From assembly GCF_020180945.1 (NCBI RefSeq), contig NZ_JAIPUL010000001.1, positions 372,001 through 436,000 of the forward strand: DNA of 64,000 bases, in the 5' to 3' direction. The notes beneath the pieces were generated by a model. The model saw only the letters and a list, made by a program, of their open reading frames with translations. It was not told where the DNA came from and ran no database searches. This DNA is from Lacticaseibacillus kribbianus (GTDB lineage: Bacteria > Bacillota > Bacilli > Lactobacillales > Lactobacillaceae). The position numbers were made by a program, and so were the translations under genes. Below are positions 23,303 to 30,958 of the stretch, one piece after another (within the stretch, counting starts at the first letter, position 1; every line of letters begins with the position of its first letter).

Positions 23303-24454
23303 ATGCATTTTCGACACATCGCGCAGGGGCTGGCGCTTGCCGCCGCCCTGGTGGGGCTTGCGGCCTGCAGCACCCAGCCGACCAAGACCACGTTCGTTGA
23401 GCCCAAGGACCCGTCGTACGTCGACTTGAGCCAGCGCGCGCGCAAGGGCATGCCGAGCACGCCGCCGACCGCCGCGAAGGTCAAGCGGACCCTTGAGGCG
23501 TATTACGACGAGCACATGGCGCCCAAGGGCAAGACCCACGACGCGGCCAAGATTCAGGCGGCGTTTTTGAAGCACCAGAAGGGCGCCAACGCCTGGTACT
23601 GGACCGCCGTGCTGGGCGACCACCTGATGACGACGCCCGACATGTTCAAGGCCGACCGCGCCGACATCACGCGCGAGTTTCGGATGGTCACAAGCGGCAG
23701 CGGCATGAGCGGGCTGCAAAGCGAGGCGCCGGTTGCCGGGTCGCTCGCCGGCACCAAGGATTACAACGGCCGCGGGCCCGACAACCCAAGCGCCGGCAGC
23801 TACGGCATCAAGGACCCGCAGAAGTACTTCGCGCTGGTGCCGGACGACCAGCAGTATTACCAGGCGACGCAGGGGGTGAAGTTCGGGCACCCGATGCTGA
23901 TTCCGGTGTCGTCCAAGGGCAAGGGGTACTTCATCGTCTACGTCTTCGTTTTCCCGCAAAAGGACACGAGCTGGCAGAAGCTGGCCCACCTGAACCTGGA
24001 CATCGAGTTCGGGAGCAGGAAGGCCGAGGACTACACGGCCCACAGCCGGGTGGACCCGAAGACCTTCCCGGTGGCGTTCAAGGGCGCGGACGCGCAGCTG
24101 GGCAACTTCAACAACAACGTGAACGTCCCGGCCTTTGAACACGAGCAGGCGGTCGTCGGCCAGGCCCTGGGGCTGACCAAGAAGCAGCTGGCGAACCCGA
24201 AGACCCTGACCTCGCTGCCACTGCTGCAAAACGGCATCATGGTGTACACCAAGGTGATTCCGTCGATGAACACCGCGGAGTACGCGATGGAGCAGTCCTG
24301 GCAGCTCAGCGTCGACGGCCACAAGTTCCGGGTGTTCCACAACCAGTACACCACCGAGCAGGCCAACGGCCAAAGCGACGACCAGGCCGATTCCAACCTG
24401 CCCGGCGACGGCACCTACTTCATCCACGCCGCGCAGTGGCCGGATGGGGTGTGA
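23303..24454 (+). CDS. Lipoprotein, unknown function
   Basis: A 383-residue secreted lipoprotein. The lipobox LAAC places the lipidated Cys at about residue 22; STQPTKTTFVEPKDPSYVDL follows. The mature part has no family motif I recognise; it contains aromatic, Lys-rich stretches such as HQKGANAWYWTAVLGDHLM. CGGAGGAG precedes the ATG at 23303, while an upstream in-frame start would lack a signal peptide. It ends at a shared terminator with the convergent aminopeptidase. Confidence 0.8.
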   Translation: MHFRHIAQGLALAAALVGLAACSTQPTKTTFVEPKDPSYVDLSQRARKGMPSTPPTAAKVKRTLEAYYDEHMAPKGKTHDAAKIQAAFLKHQKGANAWYWTAVLGDHLMTTPDMFKADRADITREFRMVTSGSGMSGLQSEAPVAGSLAGTKDYNGRGPDNPSAGSYGIKDPQKYFALVPDDQQYYQATQGVKFGHPMLIPVSSKGKGYFIVYVFVFPQKDTSWQKLAHLNLDIEFGSRKAEDYTAHSRVDPKTFPVAFKGADAQLGNFNNNVNVPAFEHEQAVVGQALGLTKKQLANPKTLTSLPLLQNGIMVYTKVIPSMNTAEYAMEQSWQLSVDGHKFRVFHNQYTTEQANGQSDDQADSNLPGDGTYFIHAAQWPDGV

Positions 24455-24469
24455 CCCTGAATAGAAACG

Positions 24470-24498
24470 AAAAAGTCAGCCGCTGCGGCTGACTTTTT
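24470..24498. terminator. Bidirectional terminator
   Basis: AAAAAGTCAGCCGC and its complement form a 14-bp, nearly loop-less hairpin ending in TTTTT, between convergent genes. Confidence 0.9.
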
Positions 24499-24503
24499 GA
24501 GTG

Positions 24504-25409
24504 CTAATCGTTGAAGGTGCCGTTTTCGACATCGGAGATGAACTGCTTGAGGTGTGCAAAGTACACCGGTGCGTTGTCGATCATGTGGTGGTGGCCGCCG
24601 TCGGGGGTGGTGACCAGACGCGCGTGCGGAATGTCTTCGGCCATGCGCTGGGCGGAGCGGACCGGCATGGTCTCGTGCTCGCCGAAGGTCAAAAGAGTCG
24701 GCACCGTGATGTTGTGGATCTGGTCGCGGATGTCCCAGTCCTTCAGCTTGCCGGTGACCACGAACTCGTTGTCGCCCTGGAAGGCGTTGTAGACGGCCGT
24801 GCCGGTGGTGTCGATCAGGTGGGAGATGGCAGGCGGCTGCTTGCGGTCCACGTAGCCCTTGTTCAGGATGTCGACGTACTTCTGGTACTGCGCGTCCTTC
24901 CAGTTGCCCTCGGCCTCGATCTTTTGCATGTACTTGACGGCGGAAGGCGGCAGAGCCTCCTCGCGCACGCGGTTGATGTTGACCACGTACTCGTCGATGT
25001 TGTCGATCATGCTGGAGATGATGGCGCCCTTGAGGTGCTCACCGTACTTCAGCGCGTACAGCTGGGTCAAGGCACCGCCCCAGCTCTGGCCGATCAGGTA
25101 GAAGTGGTCGAGCCCGAGCTTTTGGCGGACCTCCTCGACCTCGCCGAGGAAGTAGTCGGTGGTCAGGTACTTGGCCGCAATCTCCGGGTCGGAGTAGTCC
25201 GGCTGGTCGGAGTAAAATGAGCCGAGCTGGTCGTACATGTGAACCTGAACGCCGAGGTCGGCGAGCTCCTCGCCGAAGTTTTCCCAGTATTCATGGTTGC
25301 CGCCGGGGCCACCGTGCAGACAAAGCAGGTGGATGTCGCCCTGTCCTTGCGTGTTGGTCCACAGGTGGTAGCCGTTATCAAGCGTCAAGATGGTGGTTCC
25401 TTGCTTCAT
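24504..25409 (-). CDS. Prolyl aminopeptidase (PepI/PepIP family)
   Basis: A 301-residue alpha/beta hydrolase that releases N-terminal proline from peptides. HGGPGG is the oxyanion loop, GQSWGG the nucleophile elbow and DGGHHHM contains the catalytic His; an Asp lies in the FGEHETMPV region or close by. The ATG at 25409 gives the usual PepI start; a longer in-frame start lacks a ribosome binding site. Cytoplasmic. It serves growth on casein or other proline-rich peptides in lactobacilli. Monocistronic. Confidence 0.9.
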   Translation of the reverse strand: MKQGTTILTLDNGYHLWTNTQGQGDIHLLCLHGGPGGNHEYWENFGEELADLGVQVHMYDQLGSFYSDQPDYSDPEIAAKYLTTDYFLGEVEEVRQKLGLDHFYLIGQSWGGALTQLYALKYGEHLKGAIISSMIDNIDEYVVNINRVREEALPPSAVKYMQKIEAEGNWKDAQYQKYVDILNKGYVDRKQPPAISHLIDTTGTAVYNAFQGDNEFVVTGKLKDWDIRDQIHNITVPTLLTFGEHETMPVRSAQRMAEDIPHARLVTTPDGGHHHMIDNAPVYFAHLKQFISDVENGTFND

Positions 25410-25529
25410 TACAGTCACCGCTTTTCTAAGAGATACCTCATATTCTAGCACTAATTAATCGAAATGCTAGAAGCCGCGTCGTGACGGGTGATACAATGGC
25501 ACCTGATCAGGAATAGGCATATTGCCGCG

Positions 25530-25561
25530 AAAAAAGCGCAGTCCGCAAGCTGCGCTTTTTT
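25530..25561. terminator. Bidirectional terminator
   Basis: AAAAAAGCGCAG and CTGCGCTTTTTT form a 12-bp stem with an 8-base loop. It ends the methyltransferase gene; there is no plus-strand gene ending here. Confidence 0.9.
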
Positions 25562-25580
25562 GTCGGCTGTGTGAGGTCGG

Positions 25581-26297
25581 TTACGCCTGCGCACTCGTCA
25601 CCACGTGCTGGAAGAACGCGGTTTCGCGCGCAATCGGATCCACCGCGAGCTTCCGCTCCAGCGCCGCCATCTGCGCTTGCCAGGCCGCGGTGGCCTTGAC
25701 GCCGCTGTTGGCGGACAGGCCGAACACCGTGCGCAACCCCCAGACCGTCGTGATGCGCTGAGTCGGTGCCAGCCAGGCGTTGAGCTGGTCGTTGTCGTAC
25801 AGGTTCATGTCGCCGAAGGACTGCGAGGCCAGGGGCGCCTGCTCGTAGGTCGCAAGCGCCTGGGCGGGATCGTCGCTCAGCACCGCGGCGGCGTAGACGT
25901 GCCCCAGTCGGTTGTGCCGCACGATGGAAAAGTGGCCGCCGGGTGCGAGGTGGGCGCCGAGCGCGCCGACCAGCGCGGTCGGGTCGGGCACGTACTCCAG
26001 GACGTTGTGAAGCAGAATCCAGTCGAAGCGCGGGTCGCCAAGCGCGGCTTGCCAGTCGCCTGACGCTTGGGTGAAGCCGCCTTCCGCCAGCGCCAGCATC
26101 CGCGCATCCGGCTCGTACGCAGTGACCTGCGCCCGGGCCGCGAGGTGCTTGGCGGTGTGGCCGAAGCCGCTGCCGAAGTCCAGCACGCGCGCGCCGTCGG
26201 GTACCTGAGAATCCAGCTGTTCCCACAAAAGGCGGTAGAACATCGCGCCCCACGGGGTGTCGTACACGTACTGATGGTACTGCTCAATGTTGGACAT
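25581..26297 (-). CDS. SAM-dependent methyltransferase
   Basis: A 238-residue class I methyltransferase. Motif I is VLDFGSGFGHTAKHLA (about residues 37-52), the acid ending strand 2 is in VTAYEPD, and motif IV is FDWILLHNVLEYV. The ATG at 26297 follows AGGAGG. Similar proteins in lactobacilli are annotated only as class I methyltransferases, and the substrate is unknown. It forms a unit with the AAA ATPase: the gap is 32 bases. Confidence 0.85.
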   Translation of the reverse strand: MSNIEQYHQYVYDTPWGAMFYRLLWEQLDSQVPDGARVLDFGSGFGHTAKHLAARAQVTAYEPDARMLALAEGGFTQASGDWQAALGDPRFDWILLHNVLEYVPDPTALVGALGAHLAPGGHFSIVRHNRLGHVYAAAVLSDDPAQALATYEQAPLASQSFGDMNLYDNDQLNAWLAPTQRITTVWGLRTVFGLSANSGVKATAAWQAQMAALERKLAVDPIARETAFFQHVVTSAQA

Positions 26298-26329
26298 GGT
26301 AGACCTCCTAGTCGTGCCGTGACCGGTGC

Positions 26330-27196
26330 TCAATCGTCCTCAAACTCCCGCGCGTGGTCCCGGAAGAACTCGGCGAACACGCGCACCTCCGGTAACGCCT
26401 GCCACGGTCGCACCGCCACCGGCGTGTGGTCGAGGTCGTAGACGCGCGCGCCCGGCAGCGCGAGGACGAACGGCGAATGGGTGGCGATGATGAACTGGCA
26501 GCCGAAAAACCGCGCGCTTTCGCCGATCATGCGCACGAGTTCCTGCTGGTGGGACGGCGACAGCGAATTTTCCGGCTCGTCCAGCAGGTAGAGGTGGTTG
26601 TCCTGAAGCTTCTGGTCAAAATACGCGAGCGCCGACTCGCCGTTGGAGCGCTCGGTGACATTTCGGTGCAGGTGCTCGCGAACGTAGCGCGACTGCGTTT
26701 TGCGCCGCGTCTCCAGCGTCTTTTTCAGCTCGTCGTAGTCGCTCAGGTCGTGGTACTCGAAGGTGCCGAACTTGTGGTTCAGGTAATCTTCGAACATCTC
26801 GTCGCGCTTGGCATCGATGCCCTGGTTCAGCGCGCGGGTGTCCAGCATGTAGTTGAAGATCTCGTCGCTCGAGATGATCGCCGACCCCTTGGGCACGGGA
26901 CTGGCCAGCTGGTAGTCGCAGCGCGCGAGGTACGACTCGAAAAAGGCCGAGCGGTTGTACAGCGCGTTGCGGGCCAGCCCGAGCTTTTCGGCGATCACGT
27001 TGAGCAGCGTGGACTTGCCGGCGCCGTTGTTGCCGTACAGAATCGTGATGTCGGCGAAGCGCAGCGGCGGCACTTCTTTATTAGGGAACAGTTGGAAGGG
27101 GTAGTAGTCCGTGTAGGCGCGGCTTTTGGCCTCCTTGACGAAAAATTCCCATTCCTGGTCCTCGCTGGCGAGGGTGAAGCTTTCTAGGTACTGCAT
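26330..27196 (-). CDS. AAA-family ATPase (RecF/SMC-like)
   Basis: A 288-residue ABC-type ATPase. Walker A is GNNGAGKST, the signature region is ERSNGESALAYF, Walker B is LYLLDEPENSLSP and the H-loop is IATHSPF. There are no membrane segments or DNA-binding domain. Such stand-alone proteins are sometimes part of defence or repair systems, but no partner nuclease or reverse transcriptase lies next to it; the methyltransferase follows instead. Function not assigned. Confidence 0.85.
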   Translation of the reverse strand: MQYLESFTLASEDQEWEFFVKEAKSRAYTDYYPFQLFPNKEVPPLRFADITILYGNNGAGKSTLLNVIAEKLGLARNALYNRSAFFESYLARCDYQLASPVPKGSAIISSDEIFNYMLDTRALNQGIDAKRDEMFEDYLNHKFGTFEYHDLSDYDELKKTLETRRKTQSRYVREHLHRNVTERSNGESALAYFDQKLQDNHLYLLDEPENSLSPSHQQELVRMIGESARFFGCQFIIATHSPFVLALPGARVYDLDHTPVAVRPWQALPEVRVFAEFFRDHAREFEDD

Positions 27197-27298
27197 GGCG
27201 ACCTCCGCTGGTTGATGCCTTCATTCTACGCAATTTCTCACGTGGCGTCGAGGTGGCGAGGAAGGGCGGTGGCGGGCTAGGTCGCCTTGCTTCGCCCT

Positions 27299-27664
27299 GG
27301 ATCGTCGGGCTACGCAAGGCAACGGCCACTCGCCCAGCTAAGGCGGGCACTCGAGGCAAAGTGCGCCTCAAGCACCAGCCTTACGCTGGGCGGTGGCCTA
27401 AGTGCGCCTTGCTTCACCCTGGGTCGTCGGGCTACGCCGCGCAACGCGGGAACGCCCAGCTAGGGCAAGCACTCGAAGCAAAGTGCGCTTCAAGTGCTTG
27501 CCCTATGCTAGGCGTCCCGCTAAGTGCGCGCGGCTTCGCCCTGAATCGTCGGGCTACGCGCGGCAACGCGGATGCGACCAGCTAGGACTAGCCCTCGAGC
27601 CAAAGTGCGGCTCAAGGGCCAGCCCTACGCTGCTCGATCCGCTAAGTGCGCCTTGCTTCGCCCT
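27299..27664. repeat. Hairpin-unit cluster B (three 122-bp tandem units)
   Basis: The element TCGTCGGGCTACGC recurs at an exact 122-bp period; units start at 27299, 27421 and 27543. In unit 1, GCAAGG (27314-27319) pairs with CCTTGC (27407-27412), GGCCAC with GTGGCC, and GAGGC with GCCTC around the loop AAAGTGC. In unit 2 the outer pair is GCCGCGC/GCGCGGC and a long CAGCTAGGGCAAGCACT-type stem is almost perfect; the inner pair is GAAGC/GCTTC. In unit 3, the middle stem GCGGAT/ATCCGC pairs and the inner stem is GAGCC/GGCTC. Loop and 3' motif TAAGTGCGC stay constant. Confidence 0.92.
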
Positions 27665-27670
27665 GGACAC

Positions 27671-27698
27671 AAAAAAAGTCGCCCGCGGGCGACTTTTT
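27671..27698. terminator. Bidirectional terminator after the 35-residue peptide gene
   Basis: AAAAAGTCGCCC and GGGCGACTTTTT form a 12-bp stem. It lies between hairpin cluster B and the small gene. Confidence 0.9.
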
Positions 27699-27715
27699 CG
27701 GTGCAGTCAGTCAGA

Positions 27716-27823
27716 CTAGTGTTGTGGCTGAAGGCTGTCAGGGGTTTGAACATCATCAATCCTCTGGTCACTAGCAACGACAACCAATCCTAAAACAATA
27801 ACACCGAACGCAGCCAAAATCAT
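27716..27823 (-). CDS. 35-residue membrane peptide
   Basis: AGGAGG lies 10 bases before the ATG at 27823, and a promoter with 17-bp spacing lies upstream. The product begins MILAAFGVIVLGLVVVA, a single hydrophobic helix without basic residues, followed by a polar tail SDQRIDDVQTPDSLQPQH. It ends just before a terminator. The base composition is AT-richer than that of neighbouring genes. It may be a small membrane regulator, a toxin-like peptide or a phage-derived remnant. Confidence 0.6.
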   Translation of the reverse strand: MILAAFGVIVLGLVVVASDQRIDDVQTPDSLQPQH

Positions 27824-27878
27824 GATTCGTTTTCCTCCTACTTGTGAGATGTCTTGCGACTTCCTTGTTTACAAGTCT

Positions 27879-27907
27879 ATCTTAACCAGTGGGGGGATCT
27901 GCAGCAA
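27879..27907 (-). promoter_or_regulatory. Promoter of the 35-residue peptide gene
   Basis: On the minus strand, TTGCTG (27902-27907) and TAAGAT (27879-27884) are 17 bases apart; the predicted transcript begins near 27872. Confidence 0.55.
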
Positions 27908-28482
27908 GAAGAGCGCGGTAAGCATTAGCTAAGAAATTGAGCAGCGTTGGGCCTCTTATTTGCTGAAAATTTCGGCGAGTCTAAGCGTTCGATGGGCAGA
28001 CTTTCGCAATCCGGTCACCCGGCTTTAATATAACAAAACATGGGCAATTGGATCGGCTTCTCATTATTTGGCCATTATGAGAGTTCCCACCCGGTCACCA
28101 CAAAGTGCGGAGATCGCGGGGCTGTAAGGGCCAATCGCCCGCCGTCTCGCCGGCCCACGCCGGATTGCGGCCGCGGTGTTCAAGAATCGAAAACACGAGT
28201 CCAAGACAGACAAGCAATGGCGGCGGTTTCTTAATGAGACCGCCGCCATCAATTGCGCCAACAAAATCGGCAGGTTGACCCGCCTTTTTTAATGTTTGTC
28301 ACAGAATACGGAATGAAAATAATTCGCAAAAGTTTGTGAATCTGCGTAACAACAGGGATAACCGCCCGAATTTTTGTGAAAACGCGCAACTTTCTTAAAT
28401 GAGAGGGAAATGACATCTGCGGCGCGCACGCCATGCGGATTGCCAGATTACCCCCGCACTCGGCTGTCCGCGGAGGCTGAAC
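27908..28482. other. AT-richer intergenic stretch without a convincing gene
   Basis: No frame here has both a ribosome binding site and protein-like composition. Visible structure: a perfect 11-bp inverted repeat (ATGGCGGCGGT with its complement, about 28216-28248) and two related direct repeats, TTTGTGAATCTGCGTAAC (28333-28350) and TTTGTGAAAACGCGCAAC (28373-28390), spaced 40 bases apart. The stretch has clearly more A+T than the surroundings and could be a remnant of a transferred segment. Confidence 0.6.
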
Positions 28483-29385
28483 TCACCCGACGTTCTGGTA
28501 GGGCGCGGGCTGCACGCTGACGCCGACGCTGGTGCCGGCGACTCCCGACAGCTTGGCCACCGCGGCCAGCGCCTTGGCGCTGCCGGTGACGGTCACGCCC
28601 CTGAAACGGACCGTCTGGTTGGTCGCCTTCATCGCCGTGAGGTAGGGCTTGGTGTTGGCGTAGCGGGGGTCGAGGCCTTGCCAGTACTGGCGCAGGTAGC
28701 CGCGCCAATCCTTGTAGTCGAGCGGCACGGTGAGGTCGACGCCCAGGGGATCGGCGATGTTGTCCAGCCCGTTGCCGTCCGTGCTAGGATCGTCCAGGAT
28801 GTAGCCCCAGCGCAGTTGAACGTTCTTGGGCAGCCAGCGCTTGACGGCCGCCAGCGTCTTGGCCGAGGTGAAGGTCACCGCAAGTTCCGCGTAGGTGTCG
28901 GTCATGCCGGCCAGCTTCAGTCCCTCGTTGGCGGTCACGCCCGTGGGCTTGCTGTAAAAATTGGCCACCTTCTGCATCGTGCCGGTGGTGTAAGACTGCG
29001 CCGGCTGCTTGTTGTTGGCGCTGAAGTTCAGCGCGTGGCGCTCGCGAAGCGTGTCGTCGAGCTGGTACGATTGAGGAGAGAAGTGGCTGGTCAAGGTCCG
29101 CCACGGGACGGGGATGCCGGCGATTTCCTTGTACTCGACGGTCACCACGTTGCCGGAGGCCAGGCCGCCGTTTTGCAGCATCTCGGAGCCGACCGTGACG
29201 TTGGGCTCTGCAACCTGGTGGTAGACCTGCAGCTGATCGAAGGTGCGCTGCATCTGCCAGGCCGCCAGCCGGTTGACGGTCAGGCCTGCCAGGCCGCCGA
29301 TAACGATGACGGCAATCAGGGCCGCGCCCCAGCTCTTGCCGAATTGGCGCCGCTTGGCCCGGCGCAGGGCTTGCTCAAGATCCAT
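28483..29385 (-). CDS. Anti-sigma factor (SigV-regulator-like)
   Basis: A 300-residue single-pass membrane protein. Residues 1-17 are cytoplasmic and basic, a membrane helix lies at about 20-40, and an extracytoplasmic domain follows. The layout matches the 'sigma factor regulator N- and C-terminal' families found next to ECF sigma factors. Its ATG overlaps the end of the sigma gene by 11 bases, with GGAGG inside that gene, so both are made together. It would hold the sigma factor inactive until an envelope signal arrives. Confidence 0.8.
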   Translation of the reverse strand: MDLEQALRRAKRRQFGKSWGAALIAVIVIGGLAGLTVNRLAAWQMQRTFDQLQVYHQVAEPNVTVGSEMLQNGGLASGNVVTVEYKEIAGIPVPWRTLTSHFSPQSYQLDDTLRERHALNFSANNKQPAQSYTTGTMQKVANFYSKPTGVTANEGLKLAGMTDTYAELAVTFTSAKTLAAVKRWLPKNVQLRWGYILDDPSTDGNGLDNIADPLGVDLTVPLDYKDWRGYLRQYWQGLDPRYANTKPYLTAMKATNQTVRFRGVTVTGSAKALAAVAKLSGVAGTSVGVSVQPAPYQNVG

Positions 29386-29839
29386 GGTTATCCTCCTCCA
29401 AGGTTGTGCGCAGGCGCGAACGCGCGCGCTGCAGACGCTTTTTCACCGTTTCCGGCGGCAGGTTCAGGGCGGCGGCAATCTCGACTGCCGAGAAGCCGTA
29501 GTAGTACTTGAGGGCCAAAAGCTCGCGGTCTGCGGGAGGGGCAGCGGCCACCAGCGCGCTGAAGCGCTCGGGTGCAGCCGCGGGCGCTTCCGGCGCGGTG
29601 TCGCGCAGCTCCTCGCGGCGGCGGTGGCGCAGGCCGTCGAGGTAGGCGTTCAGCGCGACGCGGTAGAACCAGCCGTCCAGGTTCTGGACGTCAAGCGTCG
29701 GCAGCAGCAAGTAGATGCGCTCGAACGCCGCGCCGACCGCGTCCTCGGCGTCGGCCTGCGGCACCCCGCGCGCGACCAGCAGCCCGATAACGCGCTTGCC
29801 CAGCGCGAGCAGGTGGTCGTCGAACCCGGATTGCACCAT
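29375..29839 (-). CDS. ECF-type sigma-70 factor
   Basis: A 154-residue sigma factor with region 2 (DAEDAVGAAFERIYLLL, then LDGWFYRVALNAYLDGLR) and region 4 (LLALKYYYGFSAVEIAAALN followed by PPETVKKRLQRARSRL, an HTH). ATG at 29839 is 7 bases after AGGAGG; an ATG six bases upstream is too close. It is co-transcribed with a membrane anti-sigma factor. The regulon is unknown; no adjacent gene other than the anti-sigma factor is an obvious target. Confidence 0.88.
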   Translation of the reverse strand: MVQSGFDDHLLALGKRVIGLLVARGVPQADAEDAVGAAFERIYLLLPTLDVQNLDGWFYRVALNAYLDGLRHRRREELRDTAPEAPAAAPERFSALVAAAPPADRELLALKYYYGFSAVEIAAALNLPPETVKKRLQRARSRLRTTLEEDNHGS

Positions 29840-30011
29840 CCCCATCCCTCCTTTCCTTGCCCTCACCCATAAGACGCGCAGCCCCGGCCAAAGGGGACAG
29901 GCGCGCGCAAAAATTTTGACTGCGGTGTGTTGCAAGATTCCGGCTTTGTTGAATTGCCTTCAGCATGACACGTCCGGCCGCGCTTGGCAATCGGTTGGGC
30001 AGGTCTGTGCG

Positions 30012-30040
30012 TTGTCAAGTCGCGGGCGCAATGCCATAAT
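30012..30040 (+). promoter_or_regulatory. Promoter of the broken kinase gene
   Basis: TTGTCA (30012-30017) and CATAAT (30035-30040) are 17 bases apart, 36 bases before the ATG. Confidence 0.6.
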
Positions 30041-30076
30041 GCATGGGGCCGCGACTGCGCGGCCCAGGAGGTGCGT

Positions 30077-30674
30077 ATGAGTCGACCTATCAGTGATCAT
30101 GATGTCGCCGCTTCAAGCAGTGGTGCGCCGAGCGCCCGCGCCACTGTGCTTGCCGCCCTGGCGCAGCAGCTGATTGCCCGCCAGGCGCAGGCGGGGATGC
30201 GCAGGCCGCTAGTGGTCGGCATCAGCGGCGCCTACACCTCGGGCAAGACCCGCCTGGCCGACGACCTGGCCGCGGCGCTGCAGGCGGCGGGGCAGCCGGT
30301 GTGCGTGCTGAACTACGATGATTTTCACCGGCCGCTGGCCAGCCTGACGTGGGACGAGGCGGTGGCTGGCGCGGAGGTCGAGACCTTCTACGCGCGGGCC
30401 TTTGATGCCAAGCGGCTGTGCGCGCTGGTGCTGGCGCCGCTTGCCGCAACCGGCGCGCTTCACGCCGACCTGCACGTGCTGGATTGGGCGCAGGGCCAAA
30501 ACGTGCGGCCGCTCCCGCGACGTGCCGCTGTACGGGGCGGACATCATGACCCTGTACGAAAGGCGCTACCTGCCGGTGTACCGCCGCTACCTGGCAGTGG
30601 ACCGGCCGCTGGACGGCGCCATCGTGATTGCTAATGACGACCCCGAAGCGCCGGTGGTGCGGGCCGGGTGGTGA
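30077..30674 (+). pseudogene. Uridine kinase-like P-loop gene, frameshifted and internally deleted
   Basis: The ATG at 30077 follows AGGAGG. The first frame carries a P-loop (VVGISGAYTSGKTRLADDLA) and VLNYDDFHRP, typical of uridine-kinase-like proteins, up to LHVLDWAQGQN near 30505. The rest continues in a different frame as RDVPLYGADIMTLYERRYLP, then VIANDDPEAP to a TGA at 30672. Between these parts some 35-45 residues with the vEGvFL strand and part of the lid are absent in either frame. A frameshift plus a deletion therefore inactivates the gene. The promoter and terminator are intact, so the event looks recent. Confidence 0.75.
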
Positions 30675-30725
30675 GGCAGCGGTGCCACCGACCGAATCGG
30701 CAACAGACGCAGCAATTGGCCACGC

Positions 30726-30769
30726 AAAGAAGGCGCGCCCTCTCGATGATGAGAGGGCGCGCCTTCTTT
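30726..30769. terminator. Perfect bidirectional hairpin terminator
   Basis: AAAGAAGGCGCGCCCTCTC and its exact complement (19 bp) enclose a 6-base loop. It serves the kinase remnant and the small gene ending at 30789. Confidence 0.9.
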
Positions 30770-30788
30770 GGTGCAGTGGGCAGGTCGG

Positions 30789-30902
30789 TTACTTTTGCTC
30801 GACTGCTTCGTTCATTGCCTTCATGATGGACGGGTTCTTGGAGTGGCAGTCCTTGATCATGTTCAGGTCTTCTTCGCTCAGTTCAACGGTGTATTTAGCC
30901 AT
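30789..30902 (-). CDS. 37-residue soluble peptide
   Basis: A short gene; AGAGGG precedes the ATG at 30902. The product begins MAKYTVELSEEDLNMIKDCH and ends NEAVEQK, with a beta-strand-like start and amphipathic helix. The first half resembles the start of a ribbon-helix-helix domain, but the protein is too short for a complete one. It lies between a bidirectional terminator and the antiporter gene, in the same direction as the antiporter. Function unknown. Confidence 0.65.
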   Translation of the reverse strand: MAKYTVELSEEDLNMIKDCHSKNPSIMKAMNEAVEQK

Positions 30903-30958
30903 GGTATCCCTCTTTTCTATACGTCACATGATAGCATGCTCAGCGGATTGCACAAGAC

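Noticed and set aside
27299-27664. 122-bp tandem units as a CRISPR array
   Set aside because: Unit interiors are related and pair with themselves, and the variable parts are stem arms rather than independent spacers. No cas genes are present.
28085-28130. Further hairpin unit suggested by CAAAGTGCGG near 28100
   Set aside because: Only the loop motif is present; a CGGTC/GATCG stem is weak and no linker or TAAGTGCGC motif follows.
28064-28434. Two minus-strand frames (about 60-66 residues) in the AT-richer gap
   Set aside because: No ribosome binding site and no protein-like composition; they overlap inverted and direct repeats.
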